Assembly (NCBI GenBank): GCA_041738285.1
Contig: JBGSQB010000072.1
Coordinates: 1-14,089 of the forward strand
Origin: SZUA-521 sp041738285
GTDB lineage: Bacteria > Pseudomonadota > Gammaproteobacteria > Pseudomonadales > Azotimanducaceae
Reading direction: 5' to 3'
DNA length: 14,089 nt
The notes beneath the pieces are model-generated. The model had not been told where the DNA came from. It was given only the letters and a program-made list of their open reading frames with translations, and searched no databases. A program made the translations under genes and the position numbers. The number at the start of each line of letters is the position of its first letter. Positions within the stretch are counted from its first letter, which is position 1. Shown one piece after another: positions 7,035 through 14,089 of this stretch.

Positions 7035-8471
7035 ATGCAGAGCAAGTCCTTGCTGCTGCGCGGGTGGGGGGTTCTGTCGGCAGTTGCCCTCGTAAGCGCA
7101 TCAACGACCACTTTCGCCGCTGAAGAAGGCGTGGTGGAAGAAATCATCGTCACGGGCTCATACATTCGCGGTACGCCGGAAGACGCGGCATTGCCGGTGG
7201 ATGTGATCACCGCAGAGGAACTGCGGGACCGCGGCAGCCCTTCGGCGCTGGATCTGATTCGTGCCATGCCCTACGTCACCGCAATTGTCGGTGAGACTAA
7301 TCAGTTCGGTCCGAACCAGGGCACGATCGGCACCGGCAACGTCAACTTGCGAGGGCTCGGCGGCCAACGAACGCTCGTGCTCATGAACGGGCGACGCACG
7401 ACCTATACGCCGGCTGAGGGGCCTGCAGGTGTGGACACGAATTTGTTACCGATCAAGGCAATCGGGCGTGTCGAAGTGCTGAAAGACGGCGCGGCCGCGG
7501 TCTACGGATCCGACGCCATTGCCGGCGTGGTGAATTTCATCACGCGGCGTGACCTCGAGGGTCTGGAGTTCGATGGCCAATTCCGTGCCATCGACGGATC
7601 CGACGGCGACACCACCTGGAGCGCCAACTGGGGTTGGCAGGGGGATCAATCAAACGTGTTGATCTCTTACGCGCAGCAGAACCGATCGGAACTGAAGTCC
7701 ACCGATCGGGATTGGGCGGTTTATCCCTATCTGAAGAACCCGACCGGCTGGTCGGGATTTGGCATGCCGGGTAACTATATTCCGCGCGGCGCCACGGGCA
7801 CCCCCGTAGCCGGGATCACCCCCGATGCGAACTGCAACGCGCTGGGTGGTTTTCTTGACGCGCTGCCTGCCGCAGCGGGCGGTCCCGCGTGCCGATTCTC
7901 GTTCATCCCGTTCGACAATCTCGTCGAGGAGACCGAGCAGCAGCAGGTGTATGGAGAACTCAACACGGAGATCGCGCCCGGGGTCGAGTTCCATGTTGAA
8001 GGGCTTTGGGCGGAGACGGTTCTCCCTGACTACCGCACGTCACCGGGCTACCCGCCGACATCGGGTCCGAACGGCCCGGGCGCGTTCCAGTTCCGCGTGT
8101 TCAACGATCCGGCCGGCCCATCGCAGTTCTCGAACAACCCGGGTGCGTTAGTCGCACTCCAGCAAGCCGGTTTGCCGCAGGCGACCATCGATGCAACGCA
8201 ACAGATCCAGCTGTTCCTGTGGCGGCCAAATGGTTGGGGTGGCGTACCTGCACTGACGGGCGGTAACGGTGGCCAGCTGAACCGCAACACCTTCGACATG
8301 GGACGCGTTTCCGCGAGCCTGAAGGGCACCTTCGAAGAAGGCTGGGCCGAGGGAATCGGCTGGGACGTGGCGGTGACCTACTCCGATTCGCAGCACACGC
8401 GCAGCGGCGTCGACACGGTGATCACCCGCCTGCAGGATTCGTTAAGCGGCTTGGGGGGGCCCCAACTGTAA
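7035..8471 (+). CDS. TonB-dependent outer-membrane receptor 1, 5' part (frameshifted gene)
   Basis: As read this gives 478 residues and stops early. Residues 1-28 form a signal peptide (cleavage near TFA/AEE). The TonB box EEIIVTGS is at 35-42 with no STN domain before it. A complete plug follows (VDVITAEELRDRGSPSALDL, NLRGLGGQRTLVLMNGR, VEVLKDGAAAVYGSDAIAGVVNFITRR), then the first part of the beta-barrel. The reading frame ends at GLGGPQL (TAA 8469-8471). The next frame continues the same protein as GLGGPNCNGIAYG without a gap, so the gene is interrupted by one extra base in the G7 run at 8453-8459. Undoing it gives 993 residues (7035-10017), similar to the 956-residue paralogue downstream. 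The ligand is unknown. If the shift is real, this product is a plug with a partial barrel and cannot work as a receptor. Confidence 0.88.
   Translation: MQSKSLLLRGWGVLSAVALVSASTTTFAAEEGVVEEIIVTGSYIRGTPEDAALPVDVITAEELRDRGSPSALDLIRAMPYVTAIVGETNQFGPNQGTIGTGNVNLRGLGGQRTLVLMNGRRTTYTPAEGPAGVDTNLLPIKAIGRVEVLKDGAAAVYGSDAIAGVVNFITRRDLEGLEFDGQFRAIDGSDGDTTWSANWGWQGDQSNVLISYAQQNRSELKSTDRDWAVYPYLKNPTGWSGFGMPGNYIPRGATGTPVAGITPDANCNALGGFLDALPAAAGGPACRFSFIPFDNLVEETEQQQVYGELNTEIAPGVEFHVEGLWAETVLPDYRTSPGYPPTSGPNGPGAFQFRVFNDPAGPSQFSNNPGALVALQQAGLPQATIDATQQIQLFLWRPNGWGGVPALTGGNGGQLNRNTFDMGRVSASLKGTFEEGWAEGIGWDVAVTYSDSQHTRSGVDTVITRLQDSLSGLGGPQL
8453..8463 (+). other. Frameshift site: G7C4 run inside receptor gene 1
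   Basis: Bases 8453-8459 are seven G and 8460-8463 four C. Upstream codons begin at positions divisible by 3, and the downstream open frame is shifted by +1. Six G would read Leu-Gly-Gly-Pro-Asn-Cys-Asn and join the frames exactly, so one surplus G (or C) is the simplest explanation. The flanks TTGGGG and CCCCAA (8451-8456, 8460-8465) form a small inverted repeat, a context prone to slippage and to sequencing error. Confidence 0.85.
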
Positions 8472-10017
8472 CGGCATCGCGTACGGGCAGCCGGGCTCGA
8501 CCTGCGGCTTTTACAATCCGTTCTCCAACGGCATCGCACGCAACTCGGCGTTCAAGAAGAAGACCAACCCAGGCTATGTGCCAGGGAACGAAAACACAGC
8601 GGAGATGCTGGATTGGATGATCGAGCGCTGGGACGTCATCCAGGATCAGTCGCTGTTGGTCGTCGACGCGGTGGCGAACGGCGAGATACCCGGCTTCGAG
8701 CTGCCGGGCGGCAGCATCGGCTGGGCGTTTGGAGGACAATATCGAAAGACCGACTATCAGACGCGCGACAATAATGATTTCGTGGATGCGAATATCACAC
8801 CGTGCCCGGTCGTAGGCGATACCAGCTGCGCCCTGCCCACTGGCCCGTTCATCTTCCTCGGACAGTTCATCGACCAGGAACTCGACGACAGCGTCTATGC
8901 CGCATTCGGCGAGTTGGCGATCCCGATTCTCGACACCCTCGATGCCCAGATCGCGGTGCGCTACGAGGACTACGGCGGTCTCACTGGCGACACCACCGAT
9001 CCGAAGCTGTCCGTACGCTGGCAGGCCCTGGAATGGATGGCGCTGCGAGGGTCGGTGGGATCGACGTTCCGCGGCCCGACGCCCGTCAACCGTTCGTTGC
9101 GGGCCACGGGTCTGCAGCCTATTCCGGCCACGGGCAACCAGTACCGGTCGATCGACTTCGTCGGTAATCCGGCGCTGGAGCCGGAGAAGGCCGATACCTA
9201 CAGTATCGGCCTCATTGTCGAACTCGGCAGCTTTCGCGGCATCATCGACTACTGGAACTATCAGTTCGAAGATCAGATCACCAGCGTGCCGTTTGCGGCT
9301 GTGTCTAACGCCGTCGGCAACGGCCCTGGGCCCGGATCGCAGCTGGCGAATTGCAATCATCCGCTCCGAGGGCTGGTTACGTTCGATCAGAACAACACGT
9401 GCACCCAGGGCGTCACGATCGCAAACCAGATGCAGCGCATCAGCGCGCCGGTGGTCAACGGTTCGCCGATTGAGACGGCGGGGATCGACATCTCCTTGGC
9501 CTACGACTTCGGTGAGGTCATGGGCGGCGAACTATCCGCCGGTGTCGATGCCACTTACGTCGACAAATACGACCAGGAGGCATTCTCCTTCGGCGGCGTT
9601 CCGATTCAGCCGGCGTTCGAAGCCGTTGGCTATACCAACTACGAGCGTGTCGTACAGACTATCTCGGAGTGGCGCGCGATCAGCCATATCAACTATACGC
9701 ACAGCGGCGTCAACGCACGGTACGAAATGCGCTTCATCGACGGCGTCGAGGATGATCGAGGTAAGCCAAGTGTGTTCGATGCGTCGGGCCAGTTGGTGCA
9801 GATCAACTACGGCGCGCAAGTGGACTCATACACCTCCCACAACCTCTACTTCAACTGGGAAGCCCCGTGGGAGACGACGCTCTCATTGTCGATCGTGAAC
9901 CTAACGGACGAGGATCCTTCCGAGGCACGTCACCAGCTCGGGTACGACCCCTACATTGGCGATCCGCTCGGACGCACGTTCGAGATTGGCCTCAAGAAGA
10001 CGTTCTTCGCTCGCTGA
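8464..10017 (+). pseudogene. TonB-dependent receptor 1, 3' part (same gene, shifted frame)
   Basis: This is the remaining 517 residues of the receptor, open from the frameshift to TGA 10015-10017 with no other stop. It starts in mid-domain: NCNGIAYG, then a loop ending GFYNPFSNGIARN, which aligns with YYNPFSNAIERS of the downstream paralogue. Barrel landmarks follow: LPGGSIGWAFGGQYRKTDY, CALPTGPFIFLG, YAAFGELAIPILDTLDAQIAVRYEDYGG, RGSVGSTFRGPTP, NPALEPEKADTYSIGL, and NLTDEDPSEARHQLGYDPY near the end. The first in-frame start-like codon is GTG 8578, but it lies inside the barrel with no ribosome site or signal peptide, so an independent gene is very unlikely. The final strand ends FEIGLKKTFFAR. 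The intact downstream frame suggests the shift is recent or an error in the sequence. Confidence 0.87.
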
Positions 10018-10041
10018 TCTACGCGCGGTTGCGCATGCAGA

Positions 10042-10069
10042 GGGCGGCCACGGGGTCGCCCTTTTTTTT
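10042..10069 (+). terminator. Rho-independent terminator of receptor gene 1
   Basis: GGGCGGCC (10042-10049), loop ACGG, and GGTCGCCC (10054-10061) form an 8-bp stem with one G-U pair, followed at once by eight T (10062-10069). It starts 24 nt after the receptor stop codon. Confidence 0.92.
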
Positions 10070-10104
10070 GAGGGCACGGGCGCGTGACAGCATCCCTAAC
10101 GCCT

Positions 10105-10116
10105 CCCGATTTCGGG
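10105..10116. repeat. Small dyad CCCGA-TT-TCGGG between the receptor genes
   Basis: This is a perfect 5-bp inverted repeat with a 2-nt centre, in the 193-nt gap between the two receptor genes, upstream of the candidate promoter of the second. It may be an operator half or have no role. Confidence 0.3.
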
Positions 10117-10127
10117 AATTCCGGGGC

Positions 10128-10155
10128 TTGCATTCTCCCCACGCTTCCGTAGGCT
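10128..10155 (+). promoter_or_regulatory. Candidate promoter of receptor gene 2
   Basis: TTGCAT (10128-10133) and TAGGCT (10150-10155) are 16 bp apart. The preceding word GCTTGCATT (10126-10134) is shared with the leader of receptor gene 1. Transcription from here would give a leader of about 50 nt containing the inverted repeat at 10162-10185 and the ribosome site. Confidence 0.35.
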
Positions 10156-10161
10156 CGATGG

Positions 10162-10185
10162 TTGATTGGTGTAGGGGCCAATCAA
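10162..10185. repeat. 8-bp inverted repeat in the leader of receptor gene 2
   Basis: TTGATTGG (10162-10169) and CCAATCAA (10178-10185) are perfect reverse complements around an 8-nt loop (TGTAGGGG). The dyad ends 9 nt before the ribosome site. It could be a repressor operator or a leader hairpin. TTGATT (10162-10167) with TATAAC (10186-10191), 18 bp apart, also resembles a promoter, but a start about 7 nt later would cut into the ribosome site. Confidence 0.5.
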
Positions 10186-10194
10186 TATAACTTC

Positions 10195-10201
10195 AGGGGA
10201 G
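10195..10201 (+). promoter_or_regulatory. Ribosome binding site of receptor gene 2
   Basis: AGGGGAG lies 9 nt before ATG 10211. It is a strong Shine-Dalgarno and confirms this start, which leads straight into a signal peptide. Confidence 0.75.
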
Positions 10202-10210
10202 ATTCTGAAT

Positions 10211-13081
10211 ATGCAGAGAAAGAGATTGTTGTCGCGCGCATTGAGCATCCCGCTCATCGCGTTTGCGACCACGATGCCCGCGTTCGCGGAAGAGGCGATC
10301 GAGGAAATCGTGGTGACCGGTTCGTACATCAAGGGGACACCCGAAGATGCGGCGCTACCGGTCGATGTGATCACCGCCCAGGACCTCGAGGACCAGGGTA
10401 GCCCGAGCATCATCGAGTTCGTTCGCAACCTCGGCGTGACCTCCGGTAACCTCGGCGAGACCAATCAATTCCAGGCCGGCGGTCAGGGCAACGAGGGTGT
10501 ATCCACCATCAACCTGCGCGGCCTGGGCGCTTCCCGCACGCTGGTGCTGATCAATGGCCGCCGCCACGTGTCGACGGAAACCGTCGGCGTGGATATCAGT
10601 GCGCTGCCGGTGTCCGCACTGGGTCGGGTGGAAGTGCTCAAAGACGGTGCCGCTGCACTCTACGGTTCCGACGCCATCGGTGGTGTGGTCAACATGATCA
10701 CCCGCAGTGGATTCGAGGGCTTCGAGCTGCGCGGTTCGAATCAGTTCATCGAAGATTCCGACGGCGACTATCAGGTCGCGGGTATCTACGGGTGGGCGAA
10801 CGATCGCATGAATGCCTCGATCGCCGCAGAGTACGAGCATCGCGGCGAACTGCAGATTCGTGATCGCGATTGGGGCTTGCTGGACCAACCGCTGAACCCG
10901 GCAGGTGGCTGGTCCGGTATCGGTAACCCGGGTCGATTCCTGCCGGCGGCACCGTCGGGCGCCATCATCGGCGCGGGCGGTCCGGATCCCCAGTGCACCA
11001 ACCTCGGTGGCGCCATCGTCGGTCCCGCCTGTCAGTTCCAGTACACCTACTTCGATAACCTGATCGAAGAGCAGGACACGTACAAGATTTTCGCCGAGTT
11101 CAACATGAACGTGGGCGACAACGCAGAGTGGCATACGGAGTTCATGTATGCCGACATGGATATGCCGGAGTGGAAGACGTCGCCGTCGTATCCGCCGCAG
11201 TCGCTGTTCGGAGCGGACCGCTTCATCGCGGCAAGCCATCCGGGCTTGATCGACTTCAAAGCCCAGAACCCGACGCTGTTCAGCGGCGCGCTGGTTCCGG
11301 TGGCGGCACAAGGTGCCTACACGCTGACGCGCTATCTGGGCGTGGCGGGCTTCTTCGGTAAACCCCAGGAAGGTATCCGCCAGACCCAGACCAGCCGATT
11401 GGCGACCAGCCTGACCGGTTCGCTGTTCAACGATGAGTTGAACTACGACGTCGGCGTCAGCTACTCGACGCGTCGTCGGCACCTCGAAGGGTACGACATG
11501 TATGTGGAGCGGATGGCGTTTGCCCTCGATGGCCTCGGCGGCTCGGGTTGCGACCCTTCAACGGGTACGCCCGGGGTAGGCGGATGCGAGTACTACAACC
11601 CGTTCTCCAACGCCATTGAGCGTTCTGCCGTAAACGGCAACACGAACCCGCAGTACAACCCCGCGGTTGCCAACTCCGCCGACATGATCAACTGGCTGGT
11701 CGGCAAGCAGGCATCCTCGACCACCAACGAACTGCTGGTGTGGGACGTTGTGTTCAGCGGTGAAACGGGCATCCAGTTGCCGGGCGGCGGCGTCGGCTGG
11801 GCAGCGGGCTTTCAGGCGCGAAACGAGAAGTTCGACTTCTGGCTGAATGATCTGACCAACCTCGCCGTGAACCCGTGTCCGTTCAGCAACCCCATGTCGG
11901 TCACGCTGGGTAACACGACCACGCTGAACTGCAACGCGCCCACGGGGCCGCTTGCGTTCTTGGCCGGTGCCACGGAAGAGAAGACGAGCCGAACCGCGTA
12001 TGGTCTGTTCGCCGAATTTGCCTTGCCGATCACCGACACAATCGATGCACAGTTCGCGGTTCGGTTCGAAGACTACGGCGGCGAAGTGGGCTCGACGATC
12101 GATCCCAAGCTCGCCGTCCGCTGGCAGGCAACCGATTGGCTGACCGCACGCGGCTCGGTGTCCACAACCTTCCGCGGCCCGCCGCAGAGCTATCTCAGCG
12201 GTCGTGGCACGGCGTTGCAGTTCATTGCTGCGGCGAACGCATTCAAGGCTGTCGACACGCTGGGTAACCCGAACCTCGAACCGGAGACCGCGACTGCCAG
12301 CAACTTCGGTTTCGTGGTCGACACCGGTAACTTCTTCGGTTCGATCGACTACTGGCGCTTCGACTTCGAAGACCAGTTCCAGGTCGAGAGTGCGCAGCAG
12401 ATCGTAGCGGCCTACTCCGCCCAGAACTGCGCCGACGAGGCGGTACCGGTTGCCAATGGTCCGGACTGCCCGGGACTGCGTTCACACGTGTTCCCGCTCG
12501 GCGTAGTGCCTGCCGGTGTCGAACGCGTGGAAGTGAACTGGACCAACGGCAGCGATGTCGTCATCTCCGGCATCGACCTGTTCGGCCAGTACGACTTCGC
12601 CGACGTCATGGGCGGCGATTTGTCCCTCGGTCTGGAAGCAAGCTACACGATGGAGTACGACTCCGACGACTTCCTCGATATCAACGGTGTCACGCTGGCC
12701 CAGGGTGGTGACTTCGTCGGCTACCTGAATACCGGCGCAAACCCATACACGCCGAAGCCGGAGTGGAAAGGCAATCTGTTCGCGAAGTATGCGATCGGCG
12801 GCAGCCGCTTCACTTACATGCTCCGTTATGTCGATTCGTATGAAGACGCGCGTACAACGACCATCAGCCGTCTGCAGACGATCGATGATCAGGTTACGCA
12901 TGACGTGTACTACACGCTGGATCTGTTCGATAACAGCACCCTGTTGTCTCTGTCGGTAATCAACCTCACCGACGAAGATCCGCCGGGCGTTCAGCTCGAC
13001 CAGAACTACGACCCGTTCACTCACAATGCGTTCGGTCGCATGGTCAAGCTTGGTCTGAAATACACCCTCGGGGGTGGCTGA
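10211..13081 (+). CDS. TonB-dependent outer-membrane receptor 2
   Basis: This is an intact receptor of 956 residues. Residues 1-26 are a signal peptide (MQRKRLLSRALSIPL start, cleavage at AFA/EE). The TonB box EEIVVTGS is at 31-38 with no STN signalling domain, so it is not a FecA-type transducer. The plug has VDVITAQDLEDQGSPS, NLRGLGASRTLVLINGRRH and VEVLKDGAAALYGSDAIGGVVNMITR. The long barrel includes YNPFSNAIERS, TAYGLFAEFALPITDTIDAQ, VRFEDYGGEVGSTIDPKLAV, STTFRGPP, NPNLEPETATASNFGF and NLTDEDPPGVQLDQNYDPF. Cysteines C262/C274, C447/C459, C556/C574 and C740/C753 pair within predicted loops and recur in receptor 1. It is a clear tandem paralogue of receptor 1 but diverged at many positions. 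The C-terminus is KYTLGGG, without the usual final aromatic residue. The ligand is unknown; siderophore, sugar and peptide transporters all belong to this superfamily. Confidence 0.95.
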   Translation: MQRKRLLSRALSIPLIAFATTMPAFAEEAIEEIVVTGSYIKGTPEDAALPVDVITAQDLEDQGSPSIIEFVRNLGVTSGNLGETNQFQAGGQGNEGVSTINLRGLGASRTLVLINGRRHVSTETVGVDISALPVSALGRVEVLKDGAAALYGSDAIGGVVNMITRSGFEGFELRGSNQFIEDSDGDYQVAGIYGWANDRMNASIAAEYEHRGELQIRDRDWGLLDQPLNPAGGWSGIGNPGRFLPAAPSGAIIGAGGPDPQCTNLGGAIVGPACQFQYTYFDNLIEEQDTYKIFAEFNMNVGDNAEWHTEFMYADMDMPEWKTSPSYPPQSLFGADRFIAASHPGLIDFKAQNPTLFSGALVPVAAQGAYTLTRYLGVAGFFGKPQEGIRQTQTSRLATSLTGSLFNDELNYDVGVSYSTRRRHLEGYDMYVERMAFALDGLGGSGCDPSTGTPGVGGCEYYNPFSNAIERSAVNGNTNPQYNPAVANSADMINWLVGKQASSTTNELLVWDVVFSGETGIQLPGGGVGWAAGFQARNEKFDFWLNDLTNLAVNPCPFSNPMSVTLGNTTTLNCNAPTGPLAFLAGATEEKTSRTAYGLFAEFALPITDTIDAQFAVRFEDYGGEVGSTIDPKLAVRWQATDWLTARGSVSTTFRGPPQSYLSGRGTALQFIAAANAFKAVDTLGNPNLEPETATASNFGFVVDTGNFFGSIDYWRFDFEDQFQVESAQQIVAAYSAQNCADEAVPVANGPDCPGLRSHVFPLGVVPAGVERVEVNWTNGSDVVISGIDLFGQYDFADVMGGDLSLGLEASYTMEYDSDDFLDINGVTLAQGGDFVGYLNTGANPYTPKPEWKGNLFAKYAIGGSRFTYMLRYVDSYEDARTTTISRLQTIDDQVTHDVYYTLDLFDNSTLLSLSVINLTDEDPPGVQLDQNYDPFTHNAFGRMVKLGLKYTLGGG

Positions 13082-13110
13082 TCGACCACGGTCGACGGTT
13101 TCATGCTCAA

Positions 13111-13138
13111 CGGGCGCCACAGGGCGCCCGTTTTTTTT
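13111..13138 (+). terminator. Rho-independent terminator of receptor gene 2
   Basis: CGGGCGCC (13111-13118), loop ACAG, and GGCGCCCG (13123-13130) form a perfect 8-bp stem followed by eight T (13131-13138). It begins 29 nt after the receptor stop codon and has the same 8-bp stem, 4-nt loop and T8 plan as the terminator of receptor gene 1. Confidence 0.93.
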
Positions 13139-13237
13139 GACCCGCGGGCAATGTCCTACGCATGTGCACGGGGCCATACGGGTGCGTCGTGCATGCATTG
13201 GCGGTAGGCTGCGCCTTCTCCCGCCCGCCGCCGTTTC

Positions 13238-14089
13238 ATGACTGACCCCGTTCTGAACTCAAACCTCAAAGAAACCATTCAGACCGCCTACCGCAACTGG
13301 CTGTCCGCGCGTGACTTCAATCCGCGTCGTGGCCAGCGCGAAATGATCGCGAGCATCGCCCGGGTACTGTCGAGAAGCGATGCGCCGCGCATTGCCGCGA
13401 TCGAAGCGGGCACCGGCACAGGCAAGACGGCGGCCTATGCGCTGGCCGCGATTCCGACCGCGGCGGCGCTCGACAAGCGCCTCGTGATTGCGACCGCGAC
13501 CGTCGCACTGCAGGAACAGATCGTGATGCGAGATCTGCCTGATCTCGCCCGGCGTTCGGGTCTTTCCTTCGCGTTTTCGCTGGCGAAAGGCCGCGGTCGC
13601 TACCTGTGCGTCAAGCGGCTCGATGATCGATTGAAGGAGACCGGGCAGGCGGATCTCGCCGGGTTCGAACTGGTGCCGCAGGATGCGATTGCCGTGTACA
13701 GCCGCCTGCTCGATGCCTACGCGCGCGGTGAGTGGGACGGCGATCTAGACAACTGGGCTGAGGGGGTCGCCGAAGAGGCGTGGCGGCCGATCACGACCGA
13801 TCATCGCGGGTGCACAAACCAGCGCTGTGGCTTCTTCAAGCAGTGCGCGTTCTTCAAGGCGCGCGCTGGGCTCGATGAGGCGCAGGTGATCGTTGCCAAT
13901 CTCGATCTCGTGCTCGCGGACCTGGCGCTCGGCGGCGGCGCTGTGCTGCCGGAACCGGAAGACACGATCTATGTGTTGGATGAAGCCCATCACCTGGCCG
14001 ACAAAACGCGCCAGCACTTCACCCTGCGCGTGCGGCTACGATCGACCGTGCAGTGGCTGGAGCAGGTGAATGCGGCGCTCGCGACGCTT
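13238..14089 (+). CDS. dinG: ATP-dependent DNA helicase DinG, N-terminal part (3' truncated by window)
   Basis: The first 284 residues of an XPD-like superfamily 2 helicase are visible, running off the window end with no stop. DinG is a 5'-3' iron-sulfur helicase that unwinds R-loops, D-loops and forked DNA. Motifs seen: the Q-motif-like FNPRRGQREM (27-36), Walker A EAGTGTGKT (56-64), motif Ia IATATVALQEQI (84-95), four iron-sulfur cysteines C124, C192, C197 and C203 (RYLC, GCTNQRC, KQC), VIVANLDLVL (217-226), and the DEAH box VLDEAHHL (246-253). The cysteine spacing matches the four-cysteine cluster known in E. coli DinG and separates it from YoaA-like variants only tentatively. The ATG is the first in frame and gives a typical N-terminus; no strong Shine-Dalgarno is seen. 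No LexA-type CTGT-N8-ACAG box is visible in 13139-13237. Confidence 0.9.
   Translation, partial: MTDPVLNSNLKETIQTAYRNWLSARDFNPRRGQREMIASIARVLSRSDAPRIAAIEAGTGTGKTAAYALAAIPTAAALDKRLVIATATVALQEQIVMRDLPDLARRSGLSFAFSLAKGRGRYLCVKRLDDRLKETGQADLAGFELVPQDAIAVYSRLLDAYARGEWDGDLDNWAEGVAEEAWRPITTDHRGCTNQRCGFFKQCAFFKARAGLDEAQVIVANLDLVLADLALGGGAVLPEPEDTIYVLDEAHHLADKTRQHFTLRVRLRSTVQWLEQVNAALATL

Noticed and set aside
8578..10017. A separate gene starting at GTG 8578
   Set aside because: It begins mid-barrel without signal peptide or plug, and the frame is open back to the frameshift site, continuing the upstream receptor.
7035..13081. Recent duplication or gene conversion between the two receptor genes
   Set aside because: Even the most conserved plug segments differ at many third codon positions and the loops differ in length, so the duplication is old and no long identical DNA tract was seen.
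13139..13237. LexA (SOS) box upstream of dinG
   Set aside because: E. coli dinG is SOS-controlled, but no CTGT-N8-ACAG or close variant was seen here. Only a weak TGCACG/CGTGCA inverted repeat and a TAGGCT box (13205-13210) are present.
1..14089. A novel defence, toxin or mobile-island system
   Set aside because: All sizeable open frames are explained by housekeeping genes or TonB receptors. No integrase, transposase, tRNA, nuclease or toxin-antitoxin pair was recognised.

Overview
The window looks like chromosomal DNA from a GC-rich gammaproteobacterium outside the Enterobacterales. It has a true Smc condensin rather than MukB, together with ZipA (a gammaproteobacterial division protein), the gene order smc-zipA-ligA known from Pseudomonas and relatives, a CcmI-type cytochrome c maturation protein, and large TonB-dependent receptors of the VTGSYIxGTPEDAALPVDVI type. 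From memory that receptor family is common in groups such as Steroidobacterales, Woeseiales and Xanthomonadales-like bacteria; this placement is inference. All recognised genes are on the + strand.

Layout. (1) 1-312: the 3' end of ccmI. (2) 313-517: a gap dominated by a REP/REPIN-like element with two 30-bp inverted arms and a third, partial tandem copy. The left arm supplies the last three codons and the stop of ccmI. (3) 518-6941: a tight housekeeping cluster of smc, zipA and ligA (gaps of 19 and 9 nt) for chromosome condensation, Z-ring anchoring and Okazaki-fragment ligation. (4) 6942-13138: two tandem paralogous TonB-dependent outer-membrane receptors, each followed by a strong intrinsic terminator. 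The first is broken by a single-base frameshift in a run of seven G. (5) 13139-14089: the 5' part of dinG, an iron-sulfur XPD-like helicase, cut by the window end.

How the genes relate. smc-zipA-ligA is probably one transcription unit driven from the gap after the REP hairpin. The two receptors are separate units, each with its own leader and terminator, and belong to nutrient uptake through TonB. Their ligand cannot be read from the sequence, and no TonB, ExbB, ExbD, regulator or degradative enzyme lies next to them. dinG is a separate repair gene with no LexA box that I could see.

I found no evidence for an undescribed multi-gene system. The points most worth a second look are the ccmI stop codon created by the only mismatch in the REP arm, the homopolymer frameshift in the first receptor, the four conserved cysteine pairs of the receptor pair, and the small dyads in the receptor leaders.
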